A DNA stretch of 64,000 nt from Roseivivax jejudonensis. Its GTDB lineage: Bacteria; Pseudomonadota; Alphaproteobacteria; Rhodobacterales; Rhodobacteraceae. The notes beneath the pieces were generated by a model. That model was given only the letters and a program-made list of their open reading frames with translations, made no database searches and had not been told where the DNA came from. The DNA lies in assembly GCF_900172265.1 (NCBI RefSeq), contig NZ_FWFK01000003.1, forward strand, positions 434,001 to 498,000, in the 5' to 3' direction. Shown one piece after another: positions 9,390-19,095 of this stretch; the first letter of the stretch is position 1, and every line of letters begins with the position of its first letter. Made by a program: the position numbers and the translations under genes.

Positions 9390-10691
9390 ATGGCCGATTC
9401 CTCCAACGCGAAGACTGCCACGCTGAGCATCGACGGTCAGAGCTACGACCTGCCGATGTATTCACCCACCGCGGGCCCGGACGTCATCGACATCCGCAAG
9501 CTCTACTCGCAGGCGGGCGTTTTCACCTACGATCCGGGCTACACTTCCACGGCATCGTGCGACTCCACGATCACCTTCATCGACGGCGACAAGGGTGAGC
9601 TGCTGCACCGCGGCTACCCGATCGATCAACTCGCCTCGAAGTCGCACTACCTCGAAGTCTGCTACCTCCTGCTGCATGGCGAGTTGCCGTCGGCGGCACA
9701 GCTCGAGGACTTCGAGAACACGATCACCCGCCACACCATGATCCACGAGCAGATGCACAATTTCTTCCGGGGCTTCCGGCGGGATGCGCATCCGATGGCG
9801 ACGATGGTGGGTGTCGTCGGCGCGATGTCAGCGTTCTATCACGACTCGACCGACATCCATAATCCGCGCGAGCGCGAGATCGCGTCGCACCGGCTGATCG
9901 CCAAGATGCCGACGATCGCGGCGATGGCCTACAAGTATTCGATCGGCCAGCCGTTCGTCTATCCGCGCAACGACCTCTCCTACGCGGCGAACTTCCTGCA
10001 CATGTGCTTTGCCGTGCCGGCCGAGGAATACGTCGTCGACCCGATCCTTGCCCGCGCGATGGACCGGATCTTCACCCTGCACGCCGATCACGAGCAGAAC
10101 GCCTCGACCTCCACGGTCCGGTTGGCCTCGTCCTCGGGAGCGAACCCGTTCGCCTGCATCGCGGCGGGCATCGCATGTCTCTGGGGGCCGGCGCATGGCG
10201 GCGCGAACCAGGCCTGCCTTCAGATGCTGCGCGAGATCGGCACGCCGGACCGGATCCCCGAATTCCTGGCCAGGGCCAAGGACAAGGACGATCCGTTCCG
10301 GCTCATGGGCTTCGGCCATCGCGTCTACAAGAACTTCGACCCCCGCGCGAAGGTGATGAAGCAATCGGCGGACGAGGTGCTCGACCTTCTCGGGATCGAG
10401 GACAACCCGACGCTGCAGGTCGCGAAGGAACTGGAAAAGCAGGCGCTGGACGACAGCTACTTCGTCGATCGCAAGCTGTTCCCGAACGTCGATTTCTACT
10501 CGGGCATCATCCTCGAGGCGATGCAGTTCCCGATGGCGATGTTCACGCCGATCTTCGCGGTCGGCCGCACGGTGGGCTGGATCTCGCAGTGGAAGGAAAT
10601 GCTCGGCGATCCGCAGAACAAGATCGGGCGTCCGCGTCAGCTCTACCTCGGCAACACGCAGCGCGACTACGTCGATATCGAGAAGCGCTGA
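9390..10691 (+). CDS. gltA: citrate synthase (type II)
   Basis: A 433-residue enzyme condensing acetyl-CoA and oxaloacetate to citrate in the TCA cycle. The catalytic histidine regions are [14 protein letters not shown] and [16 protein letters not shown]. The N-terminal [20 protein letters not shown] is the extra domain of the hexameric, NADH-sensitive bacterial type. The ATG at 9390 follows AAAGGG by about 10 bases; the 22 upstream in-frame codons are rejected. A strong hairpin terminator follows at 10715. Its neighbours gltX, comEC and lexA form a block I associate with Rhodobacterales. Confidence 0.97.
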   Translation: MADSSNAKTATLSIDGQSYDLPMYSPTAGPDVIDIRKLYSQAGVFTYDPGYTSTASCDSTITFIDGDKGELLHRGYPIDQLASKSHYLEVCYLLLHGELPSAAQLEDFENTITRHTMIHEQMHNFFRGFRRDAHPMATMVGVVGAMSAFYHDSTDIHNPREREIASHRLIAKMPTIAAMAYKYSIGQPFVYPRNDLSYAANFLHMCFAVPAEEYVVDPILARAMDRIFTLHADHEQNASTSTVRLASSSGANPFACIAAGIACLWGPAHGGANQACLQMLREIGTPDRIPEFLARAKDKDDPFRLMGFGHRVYKNFDPRAKVMKQSADEVLDLLGIEDNPTLQVAKELEKQALDDSYFVDRKLFPNVDFYSGIILEAMQFPMAMFTPIFAVGRTVGWISQWKEMLGDPQNKIGRPRQLYLGNTQRDYVDIEKR

Positions 10692-10714
10692 ACGATCCGT
10701 ACGTCACAACACCG

Positions 10715-10743
10715 AAAAGGCCCGCCGAACCGGCGGGCCTTTT
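10715..10743. terminator. bidirectional intrinsic terminator between gltA and the enoyl-CoA hydratase gene
   Basis: A perfect 13-base inverted repeat (AAAAGGCCCGCCG, loop AAC, CGGCGGGCCTTTT) lies between two convergent genes. It has a T run on the plus strand and an A run on the other side, so it can stop both transcripts. Confidence 0.93.
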
Positions 10744-10773
10744 TCATTCTCGGCACGCGTCTGCGGGCCTGGA

Positions 10774-11550
10774 TCAGCGACCCTCGTAGCGCGCCGGGCG
10801 CTTTTCGAGGAACGCCAGCACACCCTCGCGGAAGTCACGGGTCTGACCGCATTGGCCCTGAAGCCGCGCCTCGACCGCCAGCTGCTCTTCGAGCGTGTTG
10901 CCCGACGAGACATGCATCGCCTCTTTGATCCGCGCGTAGGTCGCGGTCGGTCCATGGGCCAGTTGCGCGGCACGTGCTCGCCAGCCGGCATCGAACTCCG
11001 CGTCGGGCAGCGCCTCCCAGATCATGCCCCAGCGTTCCGCCTTCTCGGCCGTCACCTTTTCCGCAAAGAGCGCCGCCCCCATCGCCTTAGCCAGTCCGAC
11101 CTGCCGCGGCAGGAGCCACGTTCCGCCCGCGTCCGGGATCAGGCCGATGCGCGCGAAGGCTTGCGTGAAGACTGCACTCTCGGTGGCGATCACCACGTCT
11201 GCGCAGAGCGCGAGGTTGGCCCCTGCGCCGGCGGCCGCACCATTGACGGCGGCGATCGTCGGAACCGGGCAGTCGGCAATCGCCATGAGCATGGGCACGT
11301 ATTCGTCGCGCAGGGTCCGTTCGAGATCGAGGCTCGCCGCGTTGCCGCCGTCACCCAGGTCCTGCCCCGAGCAGAAAGCGCGCCCCTCCCCGGTCAATAC
11401 GACGACCCGCGCTTCGCTCGCGCCGCGCTTGACGGCGTCCGTGATCTCGGCCCGCATCTGCGTGTTTAGGGCGTTCATCACGTCCGGCCGGTTGAGCGTG
11501 ACGATCGCGGCGTTGTCAGCCACCTCGTAGCGGATCGTGTCGTATTGCAT
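10774..11550 (-). CDS. enoyl-CoA hydratase/isomerase family protein (PaaG-like)
   Basis: A 258-residue crotonase-fold enzyme. The oxyanion-hole segments are GRAFCSGQDLGD and NGAAAGAGANLALCADVV. FARIGLIPDAGGTWLLPRQV resembles the PaaG/PaaB branch (2-(1,2-epoxy-1,2-dihydrophenyl)acetyl-CoA isomerase) of phenylacetate degradation, with Asp in place of the hydratase catalytic Glu in this loop. No other paa genes are in the window, so a general fatty acyl-CoA role is possible. GGAG lies just before the ATG at 11550. It is downstream of ccmH with a 71-base gap and may be the last gene of that transcript. Confidence 0.85.
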   Translation of the reverse strand: MQYDTIRYEVADNAAIVTLNRPDVMNALNTQMRAEITDAVKRGASEARVVVLTGEGRAFCSGQDLGDGGNAASLDLERTLRDEYVPMLMAIADCPVPTIAAVNGAAAGAGANLALCADVVIATESAVFTQAFARIGLIPDAGGTWLLPRQVGLAKAMGAALFAEKVTAEKAERWGMIWEALPDAEFDAGWRARAAQLAHGPTATYARIKEAMHVSSGNTLEEQLAVEARLQGQCGQTRDFREGVLAFLEKRPARYEGR

Positions 11551-11621
11551 GGGGCTCCTCCCGGTCGGGTTCGGCCCGCATCAAACACGCCGCGCGACGC
11601 GCCGCCAAGCGATACGCGGCG

Positions 11622-12095
11622 TCAGCGCTCTTTCAGGATCTCGCTGAGCCGCGCCTGTTCCTCCGGCGACAGGTCCGCCGCTTCATCGCGGGCCGTGGAC
11701 CGGCCGCGCAGGTAACCCGCGCCGACCCCGCCGGCGATCACCAGCATCAGTGGCCCCGCCGCCCAGAGCAGCCAGTTCCAGCCTCCGGTCGTGGGCCGCA
11801 GCAGGACGAATTCGCCGTAGCGATCGACGATGAAGTCGACCACCTCGTCGTCGCTGTCACCGGCGACCAGCCGCTCGCGCACGAGCAGGCGCAAATCGCT
11901 GGCAAGCGACGCGTTCGACTCGTCGATGGATTCGTTCTGGCACACGAGGCACCGCAGTCCCTCGCTGATTTCGCGCGCCCGGGACTCCAGGGCCGGATCG
12001 TCGAGAACCTCGTCGGGCTGGACGGCCCCTGCCGACGCCGCCAGGCAGAGCGCGAGGACGCCCGACAGTGCGAAGGAGCGAACCGCGGCGATCAT
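11622..12095 (-). CDS. ccmH: CcmH, cytochrome c biogenesis thiol-reducing subunit
   Basis: A 157-residue protein with a signal peptide (to about residue 24, SAGAVQPDE) and the redox motif LRCLVCQN (Cys49 and Cys52). A C-terminal membrane anchor (NWLLWAAGPLMLVIAGGV) and a short charged tail follow. It keeps apocytochrome c haem-binding cysteines reduced and hands them to CcmF on the periplasmic side of the inner membrane. Its ATG overlaps the stop of ccmF (ATGA), so the pair is translationally coupled. This is the short form, without the CcmI-like extension of the E. coli protein. ccmE lies apart at 29295. Confidence 0.95.
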   Translation of the reverse strand: MIAAVRSFALSGVLALCLAASAGAVQPDEVLDDPALESRAREISEGLRCLVCQNESIDESNASLASDLRLLVRERLVAGDSDDEVVDFIVDRYGEFVLLRPTTGGWNWLLWAAGPLMLVIAGGVGAGYLRGRSTARDEAADLSPEEQARLSEILKER

Positions 12096-14056
12096 TCCGC
12101 CGGTACCGCGTCAGGCGTTGCGCGCTTCGCCCCTGCCGCCACGCGGAAGCGGCGGTCCGAAAGCGACAGGCCGCCCCCCAGTGCCATCAGCAGGCAGCCC
12201 GCCCAGATCCAGTTCGCCAGCGGCTTGATGTAGGTCCGCACGACCCATCCGCCGCCCTCCTGCGCATCGCCGATCACGACGTAAAGGTCGCGCAGCGCGC
12301 GATAGTCGATCGCGGCCTCCGTCGTCGGCATCTGGGCCACCGGATAATTCCGTTTCTCCGGGTACAGGGTCACGATTTCCTCACCGTCCTGCCGGACGAC
12401 GACCTCTGCCATCGTCGACAGGTAGTTCGGTCCTTCCACCCGCGATACGTCTGCGAGTTCGAGTTCGAACGCGCCGACCTCGAACCGCTCGCCGATCTGC
12501 GCGACACGGATGTCCTCGCTCTCCCATGCGGTCAGTCCGGCCACGCCCAGCATCGTGATGCCGAGCCCGCCATGGGCGATCGCCTTGCCCCAGTCGGCGC
12601 GCGGCAGGCGCACGAGCCGCCGCACCGAACCGCCGCGGCCGGTCTTCGACCACAGATCGGTCGCCGCCCCGGCCACGAGCCAGGCCCCGAGAAAGACGCC
12701 GATCGGCCCCATCATCGAGCGCCCGGTCTGCATCGCCCAGACGAGCCCGGCGAGCGCCAGAGCCAGCACGAAAGCCGGTGCGAGAGTGCGGGCGGTCTTG
12801 GCGACGCGCCCGCGTTTCCAAGCGAGCATGGAGCCGAGCGGCAGGATCAGGCCCAACACCAGCATGAACGGCGTGAAGGCCAGGTTGAAGAAAGGCGGAC
12901 CGACCGACAGCTTCCGGTCGAGGAACATCTCGGCCAGAAGCGGCCACATCGTGCCCACGAAAACCACGAAGGACGACACCGCGAGAAGGATGTTGTTGGC
13001 AACGAGCGCGCTTTCGCGGCTGACCACGCCGAAGACGCCCTTGGCCTGCATCGCGCCGGCGCGCGCCGCGAAGAGCGTGAGCGCGCCGCCGGTGAAGACG
13101 ACGAGAATCGCGAGGATGAAAACCCCGCGTTCGGGATCATTGGCGAAGGCGTGCACGCTGGTCAGAAGGCCCGAGCGGACGATGAAGGTGCCGATGAGCG
13201 AGAACCCGAAGGCAAGGATGGCGAGCAGGATCGTCCACGCCTTCAGCGCCTCGCGCTTCTCCACGACGATCGCCGAGTGCAGCAGCGCGGCGGCGAAGAG
13301 CCAAGGCATGAACGACGCGTTCTCGACCGGATCCCAGAACCAGAAACCGCCCCAGCCGAGCTCGTAATACGCCCACCAGGACCCGAGACCGATACCGATC
13401 GTCAAAAACGCCCACGAGGCCAGCGTCCACGGCCGCACCCAGCGCCCCCAGGCGGCGTCGACTCGGCCCTCGATGAGCGCGGCGACCGCGAAGGAAAAGC
13501 AGATCGAGAGCCCGACATACCCTAGGTAGAGAAACGGCGGATGGAAGGCGAGGCCCGGATCCTGAAGGAGCGGGTTCAGATCCTGACCGTCGAATGGGGG
13601 CACGGCGAGGCGCGAAAACGGGTTCGACGTAAAGAGGATGAAGGCGAAAAACGCCACGGACACCGCCGACTGCACGGCCAGCACGCGCGCCCTGAGGCTG
13701 GGCGGCAGCCCGCCGCCGAACCACGCCGCCATCGCCCCGAACAGCGTCAGGATCAGGACCCACAGCAGCATCGAGCCCTCGTGGTTGCCCCACGTCCCGG
13801 TGATCTTGTAGAGCAGCGGTTTTGCCGAATGCGAGTTCTGCGTCACCACCGACAGCGAGAAGTCCGAGGTCACGAAGGCATGGACGAGCGCGGCGAAGGA
13901 TCCGGCAGTCAGCAGAAACTGCGTTGTCGCCGCCGGTTCGGCGACCGCCATCCAGCCCGGCCATCGCTTGTGCGCGCCGACGAGCGGCACGATCATCTGC
14001 ACGATCGCCACGAGAAAGGCGAGGATAAGGGCGAAGTGGCCGAGCTCTGTGATCAT
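12092..14056 (-). CDS. ccmF: CcmF, haem lyase subunit of cytochrome c maturation system I
   Basis: A 654-residue polytopic membrane protein starting MITELGHFALILAFLVAIVQ. The periplasmic tryptophan-rich WWD motif is WGGFWFWDPVENASFMPWL; haem-handling histidines lie in neighbouring loops. Many membrane helices and a large periplasmic domain near the C-terminus (residues about 500-600) are normal for the family. CcmF ligates haem from holo-CcmE to apocytochrome c together with CcmH. The start at 14056 lacks a strong ribosome binding site, but upstream frame is non-coding in character. The gene just upstream is a GTA-type holin rather than ccmE, which is unusual (see findings). Confidence 0.96.
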   Translation of the reverse strand: MITELGHFALILAFLVAIVQMIVPLVGAHKRWPGWMAVAEPAATTQFLLTAGSFAALVHAFVTSDFSLSVVTQNSHSAKPLLYKITGTWGNHEGSMLLWVLILTLFGAMAAWFGGGLPPSLRARVLAVQSAVSVAFFAFILFTSNPFSRLAVPPFDGQDLNPLLQDPGLAFHPPFLYLGYVGLSICFSFAVAALIEGRVDAAWGRWVRPWTLASWAFLTIGIGLGSWWAYYELGWGGFWFWDPVENASFMPWLFAAALLHSAIVVEKREALKAWTILLAILAFGFSLIGTFIVRSGLLTSVHAFANDPERGVFILAILVVFTGGALTLFAARAGAMQAKGVFGVVSRESALVANNILLAVSSFVVFVGTMWPLLAEMFLDRKLSVGPPFFNLAFTPFMLVLGLILPLGSMLAWKRGRVAKTARTLAPAFVLALALAGLVWAMQTGRSMMGPIGVFLGAWLVAGAATDLWSKTGRGGSVRRLVRLPRADWGKAIAHGGLGITMLGVAGLTAWESEDIRVAQIGERFEVGAFELELADVSRVEGPNYLSTMAEVVVRQDGEEIVTLYPEKRNYPVAQMPTTEAAIDYRALRDLYVVIGDAQEGGGWVVRTYIKPLANWIWAGCLLMALGGGLSLSDRRFRVAAGAKRATPDAVPAE

Positions 14057-14132
14057 GCGGCGAATATAGGCCCGCGCGCAGGGCCTTGTCCAACGCGCGG
14101 GCTGTGACAATTTCGTTGATCTTCGACACGCG

Positions 14133-14738
14133 TCAGGAGGCGTGGCGTGCTGCGGCGCTCTGCCGTCGCCATGCGGCAAGCGCGGCGTTTTCCTCCCCCG
14201 TTTCGGGCGCGCCGGTCGATGGAGGCGGCAACGGCAAAGATACAGCATCGGACACCGCTGCCCGGTCTGCCTCAGCGGTCCTCCCGCCCCCCGGCTGATG
14301 CCCGACGAAGTGCGGTGCCGCGGCGAGCCTCGCGGCGATGTCGCGCTGGAACTCCTGCCCCTTGGCCTGGTGGCGCGCGCCGAAATAGAAGCTCACGATC
14401 GCGCCGAGGAGCCACCACAACGGGTCGGGGACGAGCGCGAGACCGGCCATCCGCCCGGCGAACCAGGCGGGATCGACCATCGCGGCGACGAACAGCGCCA
14501 GCGTGCCCAGCGCCATCGCCGGCCGAGGTACCCGGTTCAGGCCGTCGATCAGGCGGTCGAACGGGGATCGTCGGCGTTGGGCGAACTCCTGGGCGAATTG
14601 CGCCAGCGCCGCACGCTGCCGTGCGGCATCGCGCGCGGCGTCGGCTTCGGCGTTGACGCGGAACACCTCTGCGGTCTCGGCGATGGCGTTGCGGCCGCCA
14701 CCGAACACCGCGCTCATCACGCGCTCGATCAATCCCAT
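14133..14738 (-). CDS. holin of the gene transfer agent lysis pair (3TM holin family)
   Basis: A 201-residue protein. It has a charged N-terminal region (residues 1-65), membrane helices around MALGTLALFVAAMVDPAWF and DPLWWLLGAIVSFYFGARH, then a hydrophilic proline-rich C-terminus. The helices and the motif FGARHQAKGQ fit the holin family used for gene transfer agent release in Rhodobacterales. It would permeabilise the inner membrane so that the adjacent endolysin reaches peptidoglycan. Its start overlaps the end of the endolysin gene by 10 bases. The C-terminal 60 residues look poorly conserved. No capsid or tail genes are nearby, which fits the known placement of GTA lysis genes away from the main cluster. 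Confidence 0.85.
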   Translation of the reverse strand: MGLIERVMSAVFGGGRNAIAETAEVFRVNAEADAARDAARQRAALAQFAQEFAQRRRSPFDRLIDGLNRVPRPAMALGTLALFVAAMVDPAWFAGRMAGLALVPDPLWWLLGAIVSFYFGARHQAKGQEFQRDIAARLAAAPHFVGHQPGGGRTAEADRAAVSDAVSLPLPPPSTGAPETGEENAALAAWRRQSAAARHAS

Positions 14739-15352
14739 GCCGCCACCCGGGCGCGGAACGCCGCATCGCTCAGGTGATATCGCGGCGCGATGAACGTCTC
14801 TGCGCGCCGGATCCAGCCGCCCTTTCCGCCCGCACGGCTGCGTGCATACTTGCGCGACGCCGGCCGCCGATCTGCGAGCGCGAAATAGTAGTTGCGCCGC
14901 GCGATCCCGTAGGCGTCGCCCAGGTGATCCGGCGCCGCCGCCTGCGCCGCCGCGGCGGCACGGCGCGTCTCGGGACCGATCACGCCATCCACGGCCACCT
15001 GCCAGCCCATCTGCCCCAACAGCCGTTGAAGGATGGTCACGGCGTTGGCGCCCGCGTTGACGTACATGTCGAACACCGAGGCCTGCAGCGCGTGCGGCAG
15101 CGTGCCGATGCCGGGTCGCTCGAAGTAGTGGGTCAGGAAGATCGTTACCGCCTGCGCGCGGGTCAGGCGCTTCACGTCCGAAGGCGTGACTTGTCCGTCG
15201 CCATCGAGATCGAGCCCGAGGCGGGCCATCGTCCCGATGGTGACGCCGAAATTGGTCGCCCCGCCGGGATCGTCGGGGTCGTTGACATAGCCGCCCTCGC
15301 GGGAAACGATCTCCTCGGCGATGCGGCGCACCTCCGGTCCGGTTTCACTCAT
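14729..15352 (-). CDS. GH108-family endolysin (N-acetylmuramidase) of the gene transfer agent lysis pair
   Basis: A 207-residue muramidase of the ZliS type. The family signature EGGYVNDPDDPGGATNFGVT contains the catalytic glutamate (Glu19). A C-terminal peptidoglycan-binding-3-like part follows (GWQVAVDGVIGPETRRAAAA, residues about 118-137). No signal peptide is visible, so release depends on the holin encoded next. GGAGG lies 7 bases before the ATG. The order endolysin-holin matches the R. capsulatus GTA lysis genes. TTGACC in the divergent gap (about 15400) is a possible -35 without a convincing -10. A prophage endolysin is the alternative, but no other phage genes are present. Confidence 0.9.
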   Translation of the reverse strand: MSETGPEVRRIAEEIVSREGGYVNDPDDPGGATNFGVTIGTMARLGLDLDGDGQVTPSDVKRLTRAQAVTIFLTHYFERPGIGTLPHALQASVFDMYVNAGANAVTILQRLLGQMGWQVAVDGVIGPETRRAAAAAQAAAPDHLGDAYGIARRNYYFALADRRPASRKYARSRAGGKGGWIRRAETFIAPRYHLSDAAFRARVAAWD

Positions 15353-15469
15353 GTCCTGCGCCTCCAGCCAAACGTCGCCGTCTTTCTGGCCGCATCGCGG
15401 TCAACATTTCCCGAGCGCTGCGTGCGCCGCGTTGACGGCGCCGGCGCTCCCAGGCCCGAAGGATCGCCC

Positions 15470-15895
15470 ATGACCGCAGAGGAGATCATTGCCCGGCTCG
15501 GGCTCGTGCCGCACCCCGAGGGCGGACATTACAGGCAGACCTGGGTGGCGGACGCGCCCGAAGATGCGCGGCCCGCGGGCACCTGCATCTATTTTCTGCT
15601 CGCCGCCGGCGAACGCAGCCACTGGCACCGTGTGGATGCCACGGAGATCTGGCACGTCTACGCCGGTGCGCCGCTCCTTCTGTCCGTCTCCGCGTCCGAG
15701 GCCGGGCCGCGCCGGGATCATCTCGTGGGCCCCGACCTCGAGGCCGGCGCCGCGCCGCAATGCATCGTGCCGACGCGTCACTGGCAATCGGCGCGCAGCA
15801 CCGGCGACTGGACGCTCGCCGGGTGCACCGTATCGCCGGGCTTCAGGTTCGAAGGGTTCGAACTCGCGCCGGCCGGCTTCGATATCCCCGGCTGA
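15470..15895 (+). CDS. cupin domain protein, DUF985 family
   Basis: A 141-residue protein starting MTAEEIIARLGLVPHPEGGH. The motif ERSHWHRVDATEIWHVYAGAPL is the metal-binding cupin signature, with histidines and Glu in the usual spacing, followed by GCTVSPGFRFEGFEL near the end. DUF985 cupins are small cytosolic proteins of unknown substrate. I place the start at 15470 because the long upstream frame is antisense to the endolysin gene and not coding. It is divergent from the GTA lysis genes and ends 10 bases from the convergent lysozyme-like gene. Confidence 0.9.
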   Translation: MTAEEIIARLGLVPHPEGGHYRQTWVADAPEDARPAGTCIYFLLAAGERSHWHRVDATEIWHVYAGAPLLLSVSASEAGPRRDHLVGPDLEAGAAPQCIVPTRHWQSARSTGDWTLAGCTVSPGFRFEGFELAPAGFDIPG

Positions 15896-15904
15896 GGCCG
15901 CGCC

Positions 15905-16672
15905 TCACCCCGGCATGATCCGGGCCATGGCGCTGTCGAAGGCGGTCCAACTCATGGTCGCGGCGTTGCCGGCATAGCCGTGGTAGTAGGATCGGCCCGA
16001 CGGCAGCGGCAGGCCGGCCCAGATCCGGGCGAGGTTGCGCATGAAGGTCCGGCGCGAGATTTGCCCGGCCAAAGCGTCCGCCAACCCCGCCTCGGCAAGG
16101 AGCCGGTCCGCCAGCCGGTCCTGCAGCGCCGGCGAGAATCGCGCGTCGCCATCGATGTCGAGCGCGCGGATCAGACGGCGCAAGGTCGCGGGGATGAACT
16201 GGTAGCGTCCGATCGCGTGCGGCTGGCCCGGTGTCTGATCGATCCAATGATAGATGTCCGACACGCGCATCTGTGTGGGCGCGCGCGGTGGCTTGATCCG
16301 CGCGCCGTGCTGGACTGCGTCGTAGCCCATCCGCCCGGCCTCGGCGCGCCCGATCAGGTCGCGGATCCGCGCCGCGGTCGGCGCCCCGGGGCCAAGCGGC
16401 ACGGCCGTGCGCGCACCGGCGCCCCGACCCGTTCCGACCGGCGCAAAGAGCCCCGCGGCCGCGCGGCCCGAAAACAGGCTCCCTGCCCCGGGCGCCGGCG
16501 CCGCGAGCGCGACATTCGTTGCCGACTCCGCGTCGGACTGCGGCACAAGCGCCGATCCCGCCCGCAGCAGCGGACCCCCGGCGGGGGAGAAGAGCCCCTC
16601 CGCCCGGCCCTGTGCTGCGCCCAGCAGGATCGCGAGGAGTACCGGCAGAACCGGAAGGCTGGAACGGAACAT
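15905..16672 (-). CDS. secreted lysozyme-like (muramidase-fold) protein
   Basis: A 255-residue protein with a signal peptide (residues 1-24, LLAILLGAAQGRAEG). A low-complexity linker follows with three related patches, GLFSPAG (26-32), SLFSGRA (65-71) and GLFAPVG (74-80). The C-terminal domain (about 100-255) contains LIGRAEAGRMGYDAV (Glu111 in the catalytic-Glu position), PGQPHAIGRYQFIPATL and SYYHGYAGNAATMSW, which resemble lysozyme-superfamily muramidases of phage type. It is expected in the periplasm. It lies 0.55 kb from the GTA endolysin, in the same orientation but beyond the cupin gene. Whether it acts in GTA release or cell-wall turnover is unknown. Confidence 0.7.
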   Translation of the reverse strand: MFRSSLPVLPVLLAILLGAAQGRAEGLFSPAGGPLLRAGSALVPQSDAESATNVALAAPAPGAGSLFSGRAAAGLFAPVGTGRGAGARTAVPLGPGAPTAARIRDLIGRAEAGRMGYDAVQHGARIKPPRAPTQMRVSDIYHWIDQTPGQPHAIGRYQFIPATLRRLIRALDIDGDARFSPALQDRLADRLLAEAGLADALAGQISRRTFMRNLARIWAGLPLPSGRSYYHGYAGNAATMSWTAFDSAMARIMPG

Positions 16673-16743
16673 GAAGCGGCCCGGGGTCGGTTGGCGTCGC
16701 GCGAAGCCCTACCCCGGAGAGGTTCACAATCCGTTGCCGTGAC

Positions 16744-18327
16744 TCAGTCGCGGAAGCGGCGCACGAACTCGACCAATTGCCGGGTCGATCCGTCCTTCTC
16801 GTCGGTGCCGGCCTCGCCCGTCACCATCGGCTCGAGCGCCTTGGCCAACTCCTTGCCGAGCTCGACGCCCCATTGATCGAAGGAATTGATATCGAGGATC
16901 GCGCCCTCCACGAACACGCGGTGTTCGTAGAGCGCGACGATCTTGCCCAGCACTTCGGGCGTGAGCTGCGGGTAGACCAGGGTCGTCGAAGGTCGGTCGC
17001 CCGGAAACACCCGGTGCCGCGCCTGCCGTTCGAGTTCGTCTCTTTCGAACCCCTGCCGCGCGCAGATCTCGCGCGCCTCCTCCAATGTCCGCCCCCGCAT
17101 CAGCGCTTCGGACTGTGCGAGGCAATTGGCGATCAGAAGATCGTGGTGATGCGCCAGATCCGGCTCGTGCCCCTCGGCCGCCACCATGAACTCGCACGGC
17201 ACGACGCGCGTGCCCTGGTGAATGAGCTGGTAGAACGCGTGCTGACCGTTGGTGCCGGGCTCGCCCCATACGATCGGCCCCGAATCCACCTGGAGCGGGC
17301 TGCCGTCCATCGCAACGCTCTTGCCGTTCGATTCCATCTCCAGCTGCTGCAGATAGGCCGGCAGCCGCGCGAGGCGGTTGTCGTAGGGCAGCACCGCACG
17401 CGTGGCGTGTCCGAGCACCTGATTGTTCCAGATCCCGACGAGCGCGAGCAGCACCGGCATGTTCTGATGCAACGGCGCGGCGGTGAAGTGGCGGTCCATC
17501 TCCTGGCCGCCGCGCAGGAAGGCGCGGAACGCCTCGGGTCCGATGGCGACCATCAGCGACAGCCCGATCGGACCCCACATCGAATAGCGCCCGCCGACCC
17601 AGTCGGCAAAGCCGAAGACGCGGTTCTCCGGGATACCCCACTCGGCCGCCTTCTCCTTGTTCGACGACAGCGCGACGAACCGGCCCTCGTGGCTCACGCG
17701 GCGATCGTCGAGCCATGCGCGCGCGGTGCGGGCATTGGTCATCGTCTCGATCGTCGTGAAGGTCTTCGAGGCAACGATGAACAGCGTCGTCTTCGGATCG
17801 AGCCCGCGCAGCGTGTCGGCGATATCCGCCCCGTCGACGTTCGACACGAAATGACAGCGCGGCCCGTCGGCGTAGGGCTTCAGTGCGAGATAAGCCATCG
17901 CCGGGCCGAGGTCCGAGCCGCCGATGCCGATGTTCACGACGTCCGTCACCTCGCCACGGCGAATCTCGCGGGCGAGATCCTCCATCCGCTCGAGGGTCTC
18001 GTGGACCTCGGGCATGACGTCCGCGTCGCCGACGACGACCGGCCCGCCATCGAGATTGCGCAGCGCCGTATGCAGCACGGCGCGCTCCTCGGTCGCGTTG
18101 ATCGGCTTGCCGGTGAACATGGCGTCGCGATGGGTCTCGACGCCCGCGTCCTTGGCCAGCTGGACCAGAGCCGCGCGGCTCTGCTCGTCGAGCGCGGTCT
18201 TGGAATAGTCGAAGAGCATGCCCGCAGCGTTCAGGCTGAATTCCGCGGCGCGGTTGTCGTTGTCGAAGCGCTCGGCGATTGTCGTTCCGGCGCCGCTCGC
18301 AGCCAGCCGCTTCAACTCATCCCACAT
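16744..18327 (-). CDS. pgi: glucose-6-phosphate isomerase
   Basis: A 527-residue enzyme interconverting glucose-6-phosphate and fructose-6-phosphate. Family motifs are [18 protein letters not shown], the mid-protein [19 protein letters not shown] and, near the C-terminus, [21 protein letters not shown] precedes the ATG at 18327 by 7 bases. It is the last gene of zwf-pgl-pgi (minus strand), 80 bases after pgl. In bacteria using the Entner-Doudoroff route this enzyme returns fructose-6-phosphate to glucose-6-phosphate, which explains its place with zwf and pgl. Confidence 0.97.
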   Translation of the reverse strand: MWDELKRLAASGAGTTIAERFDNDNRAAEFSLNAAGMLFDYSKTALDEQSRAALVQLAKDAGVETHRDAMFTGKPINATEERAVLHTALRNLDGGPVVVGDADVMPEVHETLERMEDLAREIRRGEVTDVVNIGIGGSDLGPAMAYLALKPYADGPRCHFVSNVDGADIADTLRGLDPKTTLFIVASKTFTTIETMTNARTARAWLDDRRVSHEGRFVALSSNKEKAAEWGIPENRVFGFADWVGGRYSMWGPIGLSLMVAIGPEAFRAFLRGGQEMDRHFTAAPLHQNMPVLLALVGIWNNQVLGHATRAVLPYDNRLARLPAYLQQLEMESNGKSVAMDGSPLQVDSGPIVWGEPGTNGQHAFYQLIHQGTRVVPCEFMVAAEGHEPDLAHHHDLLIANCLAQSEALMRGRTLEEAREICARQGFERDELERQARHRVFPGDRPSTTLVYPQLTPEVLGKIVALYEHRVFVEGAILDINSFDQWGVELGKELAKALEPMVTGEAGTDEKDGSTRQLVEFVRRFRD

Positions 18328-18407
18328 GGTCTTTCCTCCGATCCCCGTCTGCGCCGCCCCGGCGGCGATCCGCGCGCGCCCGGTGCTCGTTCCATCCGTT
18401 CCGCGGC

Positions 18408-19085
18408 TCAGGCCGCCCAGTGCACCTGCGCGCCGTCCAGTATCGCGTTGATCGGCGCGTCCTCGGCGGACTTGCCCCGCGCGCCCTCGAGCGCCGCCCG
18501 TTTCTCCTCGCCGAAGATAAGGACATGCTTCGACAGCGCGCCGCCAAGGACCGGCGCTGTCAGCGTCACCCGCGGCTCGTCGGCCCCGGGCGCCCGCACC
18601 GGCATGAGGATCGGCGCGTTTCGCGACAGCGCATCGCGCAGCGTATCGGCGCCGGGAAAGAGCGAGGCCGTATGCATGTCCGTGCCCATGCCCAGCAGAA
18701 CGATCGACAGCGGGAGATTGGGCCGGATCGTCTCGGCAAGCTCTTCGAGCCGTTCCTCGGGTTCGCGGCAGGGCAGATACATCGGCAGCAGGCGCGCCGC
18801 CGCGGCCTTGCCGACAAGCAGGCGGTCCCGCAGCAGGCGCGTGTTCGATCGGTCGTGATCCTCCGGCACCCAGCGTTCGTCCGTCAGCATCACGTCCACG
18901 CGGTGCCAGTCGAGTTCCACGTCGCAGAGATCGTCGAAGACCGGGCCCGGCGACGTGCCCCCAGGCACCGCCATAGTCACCCGCTCGGCGCGCGCAAGCG
19001 CGCCGCGCAATTCGCCGGCGATGCGGTCGGCCAGCGCAATCACGAGCATCTCGCGGTCCGGGTAGCTGTTGAACTCGTAGGACAT
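18408..19085 (-). CDS. pgl: 6-phosphogluconolactonase
   Basis: A 225-residue DevB-type lactonase hydrolysing 6-phosphogluconolactone to 6-phosphogluconate. Family segments are [36 protein letters not shown] and [24 protein letters not shown] precedes the ATG. It begins 10 bases after the zwf stop and so is co-transcribed with it, supplying the second step of the oxidative pentose phosphate/Entner-Doudoroff entry. Length and motifs are normal. Confidence 0.95.
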   Translation of the reverse strand: MSYEFNSYPDREMLVIALADRIAGELRGALARAERVTMAVPGGTSPGPVFDDLCDVELDWHRVDVMLTDERWVPEDHDRSNTRLLRDRLLVGKAAAARLLPMYLPCREPEERLEELAETIRPNLPLSIVLLGMGTDMHTASLFPGADTLRDALSRNAPILMPVRAPGADEPRVTLTAPVLGGALSKHVLIFGEEKRAALEGARGKSAEDAPINAILDGAQVHWAA

Positions 19086-19095
19086 CGCGATCTCC

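Noticed and set aside
14133-16672. A prophage remnant
   Set aside because: Only holin, endolysin and a lysozyme-like gene are present; no capsid, tail, integrase or att repeats. The GTA lysis pair explains it better.
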